DNA of 21,468 nt from NCBI GenBank assembly GCA_010014835.2, contig JAAAKB020128624.1, positions 1-21,468 on the forward strand, in the 5' to 3' direction. The first letter of the stretch is position 1. Every line of letters starts with the position of its first letter. Made by a program: the position numbers and the translations under genes. A model generated the notes under the pieces. It was not told where the DNA came from. It worked only from the letters and a program-made list of their open reading frames with translations, and searched no databases. This DNA comes from Apostichopus leukothele (lineage: Eukaryota > Echinodermata > Holothuroidea > Aspidochirotida > Stichopodidae). This document shows, one piece after another, positions 1 through 8,745 of this stretch.

Positions 1-30
1 ATATATATATATATATATATCATATATATC
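1..30. repeat. AT dinucleotide microsatellite
   Basis: The window opens with an almost pure (AT)n run, interrupted by single C residues. It lies in the intron just upstream of the first visible receptor exon. Confidence 0.9.
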
Positions 31-78
31 ATTATCATAAACTTAAAAGAGATATATATTTTTGTTTTTAATTGGCAG

Positions 79-372
79 ATTCTGTGCTCTACATGCTTTG
101 TGAGGGGGAAGAGTGCCCTTTGACGGAACATCTGGACGCCCCATCCCTTTATAAGTTTCAGTGCTACATCGACTATAATATGCCTAACAGTAGCTTTGTA
201 TGGAGAGTAGATGAGATGGAGACAACGGAGGGCGTGGAATCCGTACAGTTCCATCTGAAAACAAACGAAACTGAGCTTCTAGTTTCTAGTTCTGTTTTTA
301 CAGTATCTTTAGAAAGTTACGTTGCTGTCAGCTGTTCCCTGGGGAATCTCTCTAAAGTCGTTCACATAGCCG
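79..372 (+). CDS. Exon: Ig-like ectodomain
   Basis: A phase 1-1 exon, the usual form for an Ig module, bounded by ttggcag and GTAATA. It carries the Ig hallmarks: B-strand Cys (YKFQCYIDY), C-strand Trp (SSFVWRVDE) and F-strand Cys (YVAVSCSLGN). Several NxS/T sequons (NSS, NET, NLS) suit an extracellular segment. Translation past 372 runs into intron. Confidence 0.82.
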
Positions 373-3300
373 GTAATATAATGAAGAACTATTATGTAAC
401 ATTAGTTTTGACTTCATTATCACCCAAAGATTTGAAATTAATGATTAACCCTACTCTGCATTTAGACATCAGTCCGAGGGAGAATGCTTCCAGTTCAACT
501 GCATGGGCAATCGGCCTTAACGCGGTTAGGTCCATACCCCTTTCTACATAGAATCAACGATCCGTCCCCTGGAGTATATGTTAAATTGGATTACATTAAA
601 CCGTTCTTGTTATTGCTATTGGATGGCTTGAATATTAACAAACCTCGATAATTGAACTCAGAAATATTATTATCAACTCGCAGATTTAACCACTCGCATG
701 TTTTGTCCTTAAACTTTGAAATCATAAATAGACAGTTCTGATAAAGCATCAAACAGTCATGTAACATCACTCGCTTGCTTCAAAAATCCAAACAAAAGAA
801 AGTAACACTAAGATAAATTCGTTTGTAATCGTTAGCAAATTTGAAGAATGAAACATTTGAAATGTGTGAATTCACCAAGCTACTGTAAGTATGCCTCATT
901 CATCAACTTTGCAACAACTAATAATACAAGAAAGCCTTCGAGTGGCAATTATAGTGTTTCATCTTTCAATTTCAGTTGAACAATTGAAGCAAACCGTAAG
1001 TTCCGTAACCGATGTTGTTCCTGGCACGGACATTGTTCCAATAGCATTATCCGGTCTCGTGTGTGTTGTCATTGCTTGTATTACGATTGTCTGTCTTTAC
1101 AACAAATGTCGGGGTAGGTTAACTATATTTTTTACTTCTGTTAGAAATGTGTCCATTCAAGATACATGACATACTAACATACAAAATGAAGAAACAAAAC
1201 AAGAAAGTAGCAAACGCATAGCATTATATACGTAAACTAATTTGTATATAATCATCACAACGCAACCGCACAAAGTAACAAAATAACGATTTATCATTCA
1301 TCAAACTCATCATGTTTTAACATGTACTAATTGTTTCTAGCTTTCCATTTACAGTTTCCAGAGGAAGTGAAAACATTCGTGATAAACACAAGGAAGGTAA
1401 TCGTCAGCGGTAAGTAAGAAGCATCCATGAAACTAGCATCTTTAGGTTTAAATGCACCCATACCTTCATGCTTTTTGCTACAGAGGAAGCACAATTGCTT
1501 TTCTGATACCAGTGATATCTAATGGAATAAAAGAAAATTATCAACCTGAGCTTTGGTGATGTTTATTGTATAAGTGGAGAGATTCCGAGAGAGCCCGGTG
1601 AAAACGTCAATGGTATGTAAGGTTTGGTTAGATACTTTAGTTTTGAATTATAATTGAATACGTTGATGTAATTGTTCTCATCATTTCAGTGAGAACCGGA
1701 GAAGCTTCGCTAAAAATGATATTCAGCTTGCAGATGGAATCTATGACGATACGAATAGTTTCTATGGTTCATTCGCAGGTAATTGCAGCCAATTATGTAA
1801 TACGACTGCATTTGTAAATTTTTCTGGTAAGAGGAAGACTACCACGATATAATTAATGATAAAGGTACATATCAGCAGAGAGATTGACTGCTAACACGAC
1901 GAAGACAGGGCGACGGACTTAAAAACGAAGAAACAATGGAATGACGTGCATACATGATGAGAGGACAGAGGCAAGAAAAAATGATTGGAGAGATAAGACG
2001 GGACAGGATGATGACAGATTTATTCAAAGGGAGATGTACACAGGACAGGACTGTAGAGATGGGCCAAGCATGGTGTGGGGGGGGGGGGGATGGATAACGA
2101 GAGCAGTGATAACATGAATGCACACAAAAAAACACACCTATTAATTTGTACGGTGATATCTTTAATTTTATTTCCGCTGCTTTTCATGAAAATATGTTTT
2201 AATTCGCGGCTATGTATCAGTTAATATATGTATGTGTCCTCCTTTGTGAAGATGAATGCAGTGATAGGAATGACACCTTAATTCAACTTCCCTGTATTTA
2301 CGTCCAAAGTTGCGGATATAAACATCCCTTTCATTTCTTTCTGATTTTTTCATTATATCAACATGTCACCTGGTTAAGTTCTTTTGGCGAGTTTATACGA
2401 TATTCTGGTGCTCAATACCACCATCATAGGCTAAAATTCAATATATTCATTTTAGAAGAATTATTAAAGTTGGTGACAGAGAAAAAAAACCTGTTGTAAA
2501 TTATTTGTTTTTAGAATACGATGATATCGATAAGCCTGATGAAGGTCTGAATAAAGTATTTCCAAGAGAAAGCATATCCTTCCGTATCGAGATTCAAGCA
2601 ACAACGATTCAGAGATGGCGCGGGACGTTGTCGAGCAGTGGTAATAAACTTCAGGAAATCATGATATCCTACATTGCAAGTAAGTCCAAACCATTGTTTT
2701 ACATTTTAGTAAATTATAAATTTGATATGGAAGAGTATAAATTATATCGTGATAAAGAACTTGAATTAATTAGATAATGATTTGCTTTCTCAGTAACATA
2801 ATGTTTTTGGTAGATTATCGATTCAAGGGTCTTTGAGAAATTATGTTATTTATTATTCCGTAAACAAAACATTGCATTTTTCTTGTAAGAAAAGGGGGAA
2901 AAAAAGATTGATTTCTGTTTGGTCTAGGACTTCATGTGTGACATTCTCATGCAGGTCGATGAATGTATACACTAAGGTTTTTTTTATTATTTCCCATCAA
3001 GTTTCCTTGAATATAAACCAACATGCGTTGCTTTGTTAATTAAACCCTAGCTTCGTCCCGACACATAATGAAGCTAGTCATATGTTCTTCTCCTGATTTT
3101 AAATTCATAATAAATTTTCCTTATCTAACATTTCTCCTTACTTGTTTCACTTGCTAAAGATCAACTTGTCGGATGTGGAAAAGTAAAACCATAACGTCAA
3201 AAACAATTTACATAATTTTACAATTGATCGTTAGTATCATGAAATAAGATGTAATTGTAGTTTTAATTCCAAAAGCTGATGCCGCGGACGATACTAAACA

Positions 3301-6300
3301 GTTATGGCAGAATTGTAGTCATGCTAAACTCGCGTTACCGGGGCATGAGAATATTTTGACAACGCTTGGATATTGCAAAGATGGGGGTAAGTCATACCTT
3401 TCGGTAGCTAGGTATAATTAATATTTACTATATGCAACCAAAAAACTTAAAATTTTGGATCTACACGTTCAAAACTCATGTAAACAGTCAACTATTTCCG
3501 CCTTAAGAATGTTTTCGCTTGATTATTAAATATTTACTGTGTCATTCTTTTACGTATATGCTCACTCTATTTATTCGCCCTACACTGTTATTTTTGATGT
3601 GTTTTATACTCTAATGACTGCTTAAATGTATGTTATCACCATGTGTTCACGTCATCAACTCAGCTGCTCTACTCTTCTTTAACTTTCCGTATAGGCATCC
3701 TACACATTCTCCAAGATGACACGCAAATGTCAACTCTCGACTTTCGTCTTATTTCCGAACACACCCTTGACAATGAAGAAAATCAAAGTTTGTTTTATGC
3801 GCATGACATTCTCAAAGGAATGGAATTTCTGGTTGCCAATCAAGTTAGAGTTATTCATTTTTCGAATTTAATACACATATTGGATTGACACTGCATTAAA
3901 ATGCATAGCTGGTGGTTTTTCGAAATCCTCTAATCCGTTCAAGTGTATGTTACATTGAGTCTTTACACTTTTACCTTATCATTAATGTATGACACATTGT
4001 ATTATTTTTTATTGGACTCTGTTCAACTTGATCAAATCTAGCACTTTTGGACAAGGAATTTGCTCTTTTCGCAAAAATTCCTTAGCGCTCACGTGACTGC
4101 AGGTCACTTTGTGACGTCATTGTGCGGAGTCAGTTGAAGAAAACTTTAGATCACGCTTTTCACTTCAGCCCTAACACTACGCCGTTATATCAAAATGCTA
4201 ACGAATTGTGTAGTAGGAGGTTGCAGAAACACTTCTAAAAACCAAAGTAAAGTTTATTTACGTTTTCCAGTCGTCAAACCGACGAAAAACGTCGCGGCTT
4301 TGCATAAATTTTTTAAGGAGAACCCGCAAAGGCTTTCTCGCTCCCGGAGTTTCCCATCATCAGGCGAAGATAATTATGTTCAGCGCACTTCAGCAAAGAT
4401 GACTGAGACAGAGGATTACTATATAGTAGGCCCAAATATATGAACGTAGTCATGTTATAAGAACATGGACAATAAAGTATTGAAGTTTTGTTAGATTTAC
4501 TTTTAAACTCAGAAACTGTTGACACTGGTCATAATTACCGTCACATTTCAGTCTGTGGGTGGTATAAGTGGTATCTTTTATGCCCGACCGACTGTTGTTT
4601 TCATGTCACTTAGCCATATCTAGGTCCATACAGACTTATGCGGACATTGCCATTGGGGATGAGAGAAGACGTGACCTAGTCAACCAGCGAAGAGAATTTG
4701 ATTTATAACTTAAAACATATTTATTGTATCTCCAGAGGTATGGTTGATAACAGCTAAATCGATAGCATAACGATAATAAATATATTATGGTTTCACCTAT
4801 AAGTAAATTTCTATTAGGTCATACATTATAATATGATATACACTGCCGTCTCGACTATCTCTCCAAAAAGCTGATATTTGTTTCAAAACGTATGAAACAG
4901 CAGTTTGCTATGGTCAACTATGTTGTCAGAGTAGGACATTTTTCATACTTTATACGTCAACGTGAGCAAGCTATCGCTATGCCATTCCTGAATTGGCGTG
5001 GGGAACTTTGTGGACCATTATTGTTAAATCAAATTGTGATTTATTTTTCAGCTTTCCCATCCTGGATTAAGTGCCAAACGAGTTCATGTTACTAAAGCTG
5101 GTGTCTGTAAACTGCATGACTTTTGCCCGACTAACGACGCAGAAATGTTTGTGGAAACATTACTTCAAGACGTATGTCGTTTAATTGTATCATGATATAA
5201 ATGTTATATATTTTGTTTATCTTATCCTTAGTTGTAATGCATTTATAGTATTTTCATTCCAAGTCCAAGCAGTATGATGGAAATATAGAAGAGACACGAC
5301 AGAAGCAGCAAATGTATTCTAAATAAATCTTAGCGGGTGAATGAAATGTGTAAGGCATTCTGTATGTACTGTAATGCTTCTCGCTTTTGCAGTTGCTAAT
5401 GTGCAGGAAAACAGCCGATTCACACAGAGATTACAGTAACTACTATATCTAAAAGTTTTGTACCACAGTAGAAACTGGATCGTGCTAAAAATCTGATAAA
5501 TCGGTGGCATGTGCTATTAGGAATGCAGTAAGAACTGAGAATATGTGTAATCCCAACAAATCCCAACAAATCCCAACAACTTGATTTGTTGGAATTACAC
5601 ATATCCTCAGTTATCATAATAGCACATGCTACCAATTTATATCACGATCCAGTTTTTACTGTGGTACAAAACCTTAAAATTTACAGTAGTAACTGTGCTC
5701 TGTGTGTATCGGGTGAGGAAAACGTAAAGTTAATAATAGCTTGAATGCGAGAAATAAATACAGGCTGCAAACACTTGAAATATATTTACTTCTTATGTTT
5801 AGGAAGACGACACAAAGTGGATATTTGAAAAGGAGTACGTAACACCTTTAAATGCAGAGTACAACGAAGGCAGCGACGTTTGGTTCATCGGAATTATTCT
5901 ATGGGAAATATTCTTTGGCGGTTAAGTCTTGAATGTGTTTTCAGCAAGAAGGGAAGGGGTGATTATGAAGAAGGGGTGGGGGTGTTTGACGGCGGTTAGT
6001 GAGAGGATTCCAATGTGTGGGTGTTCAAAATGGCACCATTTATTTGTGTTACACGTCAACCTTTACAATACGAGATATGATCATTTACCCAGTTGACATG
6101 AACCAACGACATTGGTTTATGATTTTACGGTGTTTCTGATAAACGACAATTTTTGTTGTATGATTTCTGTCGTTATAATAAGCAACAAAAACTATATGAT
6201 CGTTCAAAGTTGCAATAATCTAATGTTATATCCTGAGCGACGAAATTCTCTTTTATGTAAGATATCGTTAATAACTTAATGCTAATAACAATACACATGA

Positions 6301-7554
6301 AAAATTGCCTTACAGATAATAGCTTAACTGACTAAAATATCGACCAACACATTTCCCTTATTATACAAATTGTTAGTGTAAAACTCTTCTTCATATTTTT
6401 TTTCTCCCACGCAGGGTTGGACGCACTTCGTGCTCTCGTAAAGCTTGACGAATCGGATATGCGTGAACAAATAGAAGCCTTCAAGCATATCTTGGACTGG
6501 CCAGAGGAAAAGTGAGCATTATCCACTTACTGAATGAATTAGTAAAATTATGTTAAACACCGCGTGCTCTGAGATGACTTAAACCTTTATGATTATATAT
6601 TATTATATTAGATTTCCATGCGATAGATAGCACCGTATTAACATTATATTATACTGATAGTTGAGTACTGAGCTAATGCTCTTCTCTCTGGTTTTCAAAG
6701 GGAATGAACGAATCAATATGTAAGGTCAATAAAAGAACAGTTTGAAAATATTGATGAACCACATTTTTTATTGCTACGTTATTAATTGGGCAAATAAGTT
6801 TTTCTGTTAGTCTCAATTTAACCATTTATATATAATGGATATCATTTTAATGTTAGACAAAAAGTTGCAAACTGAATAACTGATAATGCTGAATAACTAC
6901 ACTAAATTAAGTATAACACAAATATAATGAGAAAAATTAATCACTTATCACAATTAATGCTTATTTCATTGCATGTTTCAATATATAGATTTATCTTTGC
7001 ATTCGTAGAATTTCAACGATATTTTTGAGCATCAGCTATGATCATCAATTGCATTACAAATTACGTTTAATGCAATTTATAATAATGATGACATATTATT
7101 CAAATTTCAGGTTCAGCGTGATGAAGTTGTGCCTGAGCAAACACATCGAAAATAGACCATCTATTAGTAGAATTAGACAAATTATTACTAGTAACAGAGA
7201 GAGAGAGACAAAGGTAAATAAATTTACAGCTACAAATTCATTATAATCTCTTTCAAAGCAAACGCCAATTCTTAACACTATTCGTCTAGTAGACCATTAT
7301 TGTGTCTGACTTTGCTTTTGTATGCATCATATTGATTATGGCTTTAGGATATATTGAATTGAATTAAAATATATAGATATTAACATATTTAATATTTTGT
7401 TTGAACAAGGCTGCTTCACCTGTAGTGGTTACACTAAATAAAAATGCAAAGCTACAACTTAAATATTAAATTATTATCTTATCTCGCACAGAAAACAATG
7501 GAATTAATCTATTCGAAGGAGGATGATACACAGTCAGCCTACTACCAGATTTAG
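79..7554 (+). CDS. Receptor tyrosine-kinase-like gene: Ig domain, TM helix, complete but catalytically dead kinase (3' part)
   Basis: Twelve exons: 79-372, 976-1113, 1355-1409, 1690-1778, 2515-2679, 3276-3386, 3695-3843, 5052-5171, 5803-5920, 6415-6511, 7111-7213, 7492-7554. Phases agree at every junction and the total (1502 nt plus one carried base) gives exactly 501 codons with a terminal TAG. The domain order is Ig-like, transmembrane, juxtamembrane, kinase N-lobe, kinase C-lobe, short tail, which is the order of a single-pass receptor tyrosine kinase at the plasma membrane. No catalytic motif survives (details under each exon), so phosphotransfer is not expected; by analogy with known pseudokinase receptors it may act as a co-receptor, decoy or docking platform. 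The signal peptide and any further ectodomain must lie upstream of the window, because the first exon starts in phase 1. The family is clear, but I do not recognise the specific gene. Confidence 0.87.
373..975 (+). other. Intron, nothing recognised
   Basis: A/T-rich intron between the Ig and TM exons. An isolated donor-like GTAAGTAT near 885 has no exon before it that keeps the phase. I see no repeat or RNA gene. Confidence 0.6.
976..1113 (+). CDS. Exon: stalk and transmembrane helix
   Basis: A phase 1-1 exon after caatttcag, ending before GTAGGT. It encodes a short Ser/Thr/Val stalk (EQLKQTVSSVTDVVPGTD) and then about 22 hydrophobic residues (IVPIALSGLVCVVIACITIV) followed by CLYNKCRG, a basic stop-transfer. 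This gives one membrane pass with the kinase domain inside the cell. An internal GTAAGT at about 992 could act as a cryptic donor and would delete the TM segment. Confidence 0.85.
1355..1409 (+). CDS. Exon: basic juxtamembrane segment
   Basis: A phase 1-2 exon of 55 nt after atttacag, with donor GTAAGT. It encodes VSRGSENIRDKHKEGNRQR, a highly charged segment that follows the TM helix directly, as expected on the cytoplasmic side. Confidence 0.75.
1690..1778 (+). CDS. Exon: juxtamembrane tyrosine segment
   Basis: A phase 2-1 exon of 89 nt after catttcag, with donor GTAATT. It encodes ENRRSFAKNDIQLADG and then IYDDTNSFYGSFA. Two tyrosines (GIYDD, SFYGS) sit in acidic or small-residue surroundings typical of juxtamembrane phosphorylation sites; function as such is inference. 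Confidence 0.75.
1779..2514 (+). other. Intron with purine-rich low-complexity tract and 13-G run
   Basis: Positions about 1880-2130 are strongly purine-rich on the + strand, with scattered GACAGG/GAGAGA-like words, and contain 13 consecutive G at 2077-2089. The tract resembles a decayed simple repeat. The rest is unremarkable A/T-rich intron. Confidence 0.6.
2515..2679 (+). CDS. Exon: kinase N-lobe, strands beta1-beta3, degenerate
   Basis: A phase 1-1 exon with donor GTAAGT. It begins with another acidic tyrosine (EYDDIDKPDEG), then KVFPRESISF, the usual lead-in to a tyrosine-kinase domain (family pattern: fpRenI.f). The glycine loop position reads RIEIQATTIQRWRGTL: the three conserved loop glycines are gone and only the beta2 Gly remains. 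The beta3 segment reads EIMISYIA where VAVK is expected, so the ATP-anchoring lysine position is Ser. Confidence 0.82.
3276..3386 (+). CDS. Exon: kinase helix C and beta4
   Basis: A phase 1-1 exon with donor GTAAGT. It encodes DAADDTKQLWQN, CSHAKLALPGHENIL, TTLGYCKDG. HENILTTLGYC matches the family pattern HpNIv.llGvC. The helix C position that normally holds the salt-bridge Glu reads within QNCSHAK, so that residue also seems absent. A second in-frame acceptor at 3259-3260 would add five codons (ILIPK). Confidence 0.82.
3695..3843 (+). CDS. Exon: kinase hinge and helices D-E
   Basis: A phase 1-0 exon after ccgtatag. It encodes GILHILQDDTQMSTLDF, then SLFYAHDILKGMEFLVANQ, which matches the family helix E (..fa.qIa.GMeyLas..). 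The donor is the weak GTTAGA at 3844. It is chosen because the next exon then resumes exactly at the catalytic loop. Reading past it ends at a TGA after 14 codons. Confidence 0.8.
4030..4480 (+). pseudogene. THAP zinc-finger domain relic with promoter-like upstream sequence
   Basis: The ATG at 4195 opens MLTNCVVGGCRNTSKNQSKV, then YLRFPVVK, which matches the start of a THAP domain (C-x2-4-C followed by FP). The closing motif LCSAHFSKDD (C-x2-H-F) is encoded at about 4375-4404, but in another frame, so the roughly 80-codon domain has at least one frameshift, with several stops in the other frames. The frame starting at 4195 ends at TGA 4441-4443, and AATAAA follows at 4471-4476. Upstream lie a perfect CACGTG (4090-4095) and a perfect TGACGTCA (4112-4119). 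THAP domains occur in host DNA-binding proteins and in P-like DNA transposons. This could be either, perhaps the 5' part of a transposon-derived gene. Confidence 0.6.
4090..4119. promoter_or_regulatory. E-box CACGTG and CRE TGACGTCA pair
   Basis: Two perfect palindromic sites lie 16 bases apart, about 80-105 bases upstream of the THAP relic's ATG: CACGTG (bHLH-type) and TGACGTCA (CREB/ATF-type). They fit a small promoter brought along with that copy. Activity is inference. Confidence 0.4.
5052..5171 (+). CDS. Exon: kinase catalytic loop and DFG region, both inactivated
   Basis: A phase 0-0 exon of 40 codons after ttttcag, with donor GTATGT. It reads LSHPGLSAKRVHV, TKAGVCKLHDFC, PTNDAEMFVETLLQD. 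Against the family pattern HRDLAARNvlv...vKiaDFG, HRD is HPG (catalytic Asp to Gly), the Mg-binding Asn is Arg (AKR for ARN), and DFG is DFC. The spacing between the two motifs is intact, so the fold is conserved but not the chemistry. Confidence 0.87.
5350..5775. repeat. Foldback (inverted-repeat) element, MITE-like
   Basis: A left arm of about 5350-5562 is matched in reverse complement by a right arm of about 5583-5775. The best core is ttttgtaccacagta at 5456-5470, followed by aaactggatcgtg, matched at about 5643-5670. Also paired are gcatgtgctatta, atatgtgtaat and cacacagag. The arms differ by scattered substitutions and small indels, and similarity fades outwards. The loop carries a 10-bp unit (tcccaacaaa) three times at 5551-5580. 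I see no coding capacity, and terminal target duplications could not be fixed by eye. The right arm ends close to the acceptor of the next kinase exon (5803). Confidence 0.8.
5551..5580 (+). repeat. Three tandem 10-bp units at the foldback centre
   Basis: The unit tcccaacaaa occurs three times head to tail, the last ending in c in place of the final a. One unit pairs with the right arm (gatttgttgga at about 5583). The extra copies look like slippage expansion at the hairpin tip. Confidence 0.85.
5803..5920 (+). CDS. Exon: kinase activation segment end and helix F
   Basis: A phase 0-1 exon after tatgtttag, with donor GTTAAG. It reads EDDTKWIFEKEYVTPL, then NAEYNEGSDVWFIGII, then LWEIFFG. KWIFEKEY aligns with KWMAPESL, so APE is replaced by FEK, while SDVW (helix F Asp) and LWEIF are kept. 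Structural anchors are retained while the substrate-side motif is lost. Confidence 0.85.
5921..6414 (+). other. Intron, nothing recognised
   Basis: A G-rich stretch near 5950-6000, otherwise ordinary A/T-rich intron. A good polypyrimidine tract precedes the acceptor at 6414. Confidence 0.6.
6415..6511 (+). CDS. Exon: kinase helix G region
   Basis: A phase 1-2 exon after cccacgcag, with donor GTGAGC. It encodes GLDALRALVKLDESD, then MREQIEAFKHILDWPEEK. It occupies the position of ...GG.PYpg....l...l..G.r...P in active kinases but is poorly conserved. It is placed mainly by exon phase and order. Confidence 0.75.
6512..7110 (+). other. Intron, nothing recognised
   Basis: Very A/T-rich. I found no exon that keeps phase and no repeat. 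Confidence 0.6.
7111..7213 (+). CDS. Exon: kinase helices H-I (C-terminal end of domain)
   Basis: A phase 2-0 exon after caaatttcag. It reads FSVMKLCLSKHIENR, then PSISRIRQIITSNRERETK, and matches the family pattern lm..CW..dP..RPsf..l...l: the Cys and the RPS Arg are present and the Trp is Leu. A GA-repeat stretch (about 7197-7207) encodes RERE. The donor GTAAAT at 7214 could be skipped: reading on adds VNKFTATNSL and a TAA at 7244-7246. Confidence 0.83.
7437..7442 (+). terminator. Possible alternative poly(A) signal AATAAA
   Basis: AATAAA lies about 190 bases after the stop that would be used if the intron after 7213 were retained. It would fit a shorter mRNA isoform with a different C-terminus. 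Confidence 0.3.
7492..7554 (+). CDS. Exon: terminal exon, tyrosine-containing tail
   Basis: A phase 0 exon after ctcgcacag. It encodes KTMELIYSKEDDTQSAYYQI and then TAG. The acidic stretch followed by YYQI-COOH, with a further Tyr upstream, could be a docking site phosphorylated in trans; that is inference. Confidence 0.72.
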   Translation, partial: KTMELIYSKEDDTQSAYYQI

Positions 7555-8685
7555 CTATACCTTCCGAAAACACATAATATGGAAAACCAGGAAATTCGAG
7601 TGTTATTAAACTTTCAGTATACCTCTAAAGTTAGTATTGCTTATCGTCATAATTAATGGGGCTCAATTGTTTTCTTAGAACTACGCCTGAACAATGCTTT
7701 AATGATCATTTAATACGATGAAATTTCAATAGATAAAATACTAGAAAGAACCCCTATAACGTTTCAGTCGACATACAAAGGTGGAACAAGAAACCCCTTT
7801 TGTAAAAGTGCCATAATGTCCTGTGGTGTTCATATCAGATAAAGTTCATATTACAACAGATGTCGTAGGCAATTCTTGTAAACTTTGTTTGTTAATATAA
7901 TTTGGTGTGCAAAAATAACTATAATAATCTGTTATAGGCCCATGTCTATTCTTCGTGATGTTGACTGATTAATCCGATATGAAGGTATCATTGTGCTTCT
8001 TAGTTTCCATGTAAATATTTAGTGCAAATATGAACTTAACCGTAAAAAGATGAATTCGTAAAACCTTCTTGTAAGTGTCGAACCCTTCTTGATTCAGTAA
8101 CTAGGATAATAAGAGAGAGCTTGTTGATATATTACAAAATGATAAAACGAGAGTGACGATGGAATACAGGGATTCGATAAACATATGTGGTACCCTCCGT
8201 GATATAATGATATGTTTATAGCATTCAAAGAGAGTTACATGGTTGCGTGTCAGGTTGCTTCCATCGTGATTCTGGAAACTAGTGAAAGTTTAATCTATAC
8301 TATACAAAACGATGCTATCAAAGAACCGGTAACCAAGTGACATGGGGAAGCAGATATCAATAAAAAAGAAACGTAGGAAAGTTGTAACTTCTTGATATTC
8401 GCTAACTGTGGCTAGCTTATCGATGGTGTTACGTTAAAGTTGTGGAGCAATTGTTCTTCAAAATGGCCTTAACGTTGACTATATTACGACCCCAAAGCTG
8501 ATCGATATATTAAAACTGCAACAATGTCTAAAGAATTTGAGCACATTCTGGACATTGGTTTTTCGATTTTGAAGTCTTGCAGATGTTGATTGACACTATT
8601 TGAGCCGGACAGTCGTGCAATGGATTCCAGCCCCTTTTCATATATTCAGTATTTCAATATACTTACCAGCACTTTCATCTTGAAA
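7555..8685. other. Intergenic region between convergent genes
   Basis: It holds the presumed 3' UTRs of both genes. AATAAA on the + strand at 8359-8364 could end the receptor mRNA, and ATTAAA on the - strand (TTTAAT at 8289-8294) could end the micro-exon gene, so the two transcripts may overlap antisense. I see no coding sequence or RNA gene. Confidence 0.45.
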
Positions 8686-8745
8686 TTATTTCTTCTCCTT
8701 CTTGTCCTTCTTTGACTTCTTGCTTTTACCTAATCTCTTCGATAT
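8686..8745 (-). CDS. Micro-exon 22 (terminal), lysine-rich tail
   Basis: The acceptor is cgttccatag. It encodes ISKRLGKSKKSKKDKKEKK and then TAA at 8688-8686. Almost every residue of the tail is Lys, Asp, Glu or Ser, typical of a disordered nucleic-acid- or nucleus-directed tail. A stop in phase with 21 upstream exons is good support for the gene model. Confidence 0.8.
   Translation of the reverse strand: MSKRLGKSKKSKKDKKEKK

Larger units (their letters stand above)
3844..5051 (+). other. Long intron carrying a THAP relic
   Basis: A 1.2-kb intron between the helix E exon and the catalytic-loop exon. It contains the THAP-like relic described separately (about 4030-4480). I see nothing else in the remainder. 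Confidence 0.6.

Noticed and set aside
836-884. Possible exon before the donor-like GTAAGTAT at 885
   Set aside because: The only open version ends in phase 2, while the following TM exon needs phase 1.
1575-1612. Possible extra juxtamembrane exon before GTATGT at 1613
   Set aside because: Its acceptor is poor, and including it would put the exon at 1690 in the wrong frame, losing the frame that continues into the kinase.
1872-2135. Open frame on the - strand rich in Cys, Pro and Ser
   Set aside because: It is the complement of a purine-rich simple-repeat tract containing the G run; no splice or homology support.
3844-3888. In-frame continuation of the helix E exon (VRVIHFSNLIHILD), which superficially resembles a catalytic loop
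   Set aside because: It ends at a TGA, its spacing does not fit HRDLAARN, and the exon at 5052 supplies a better catalytic loop (HPGLSAKRV...DFC) in the correct phase.
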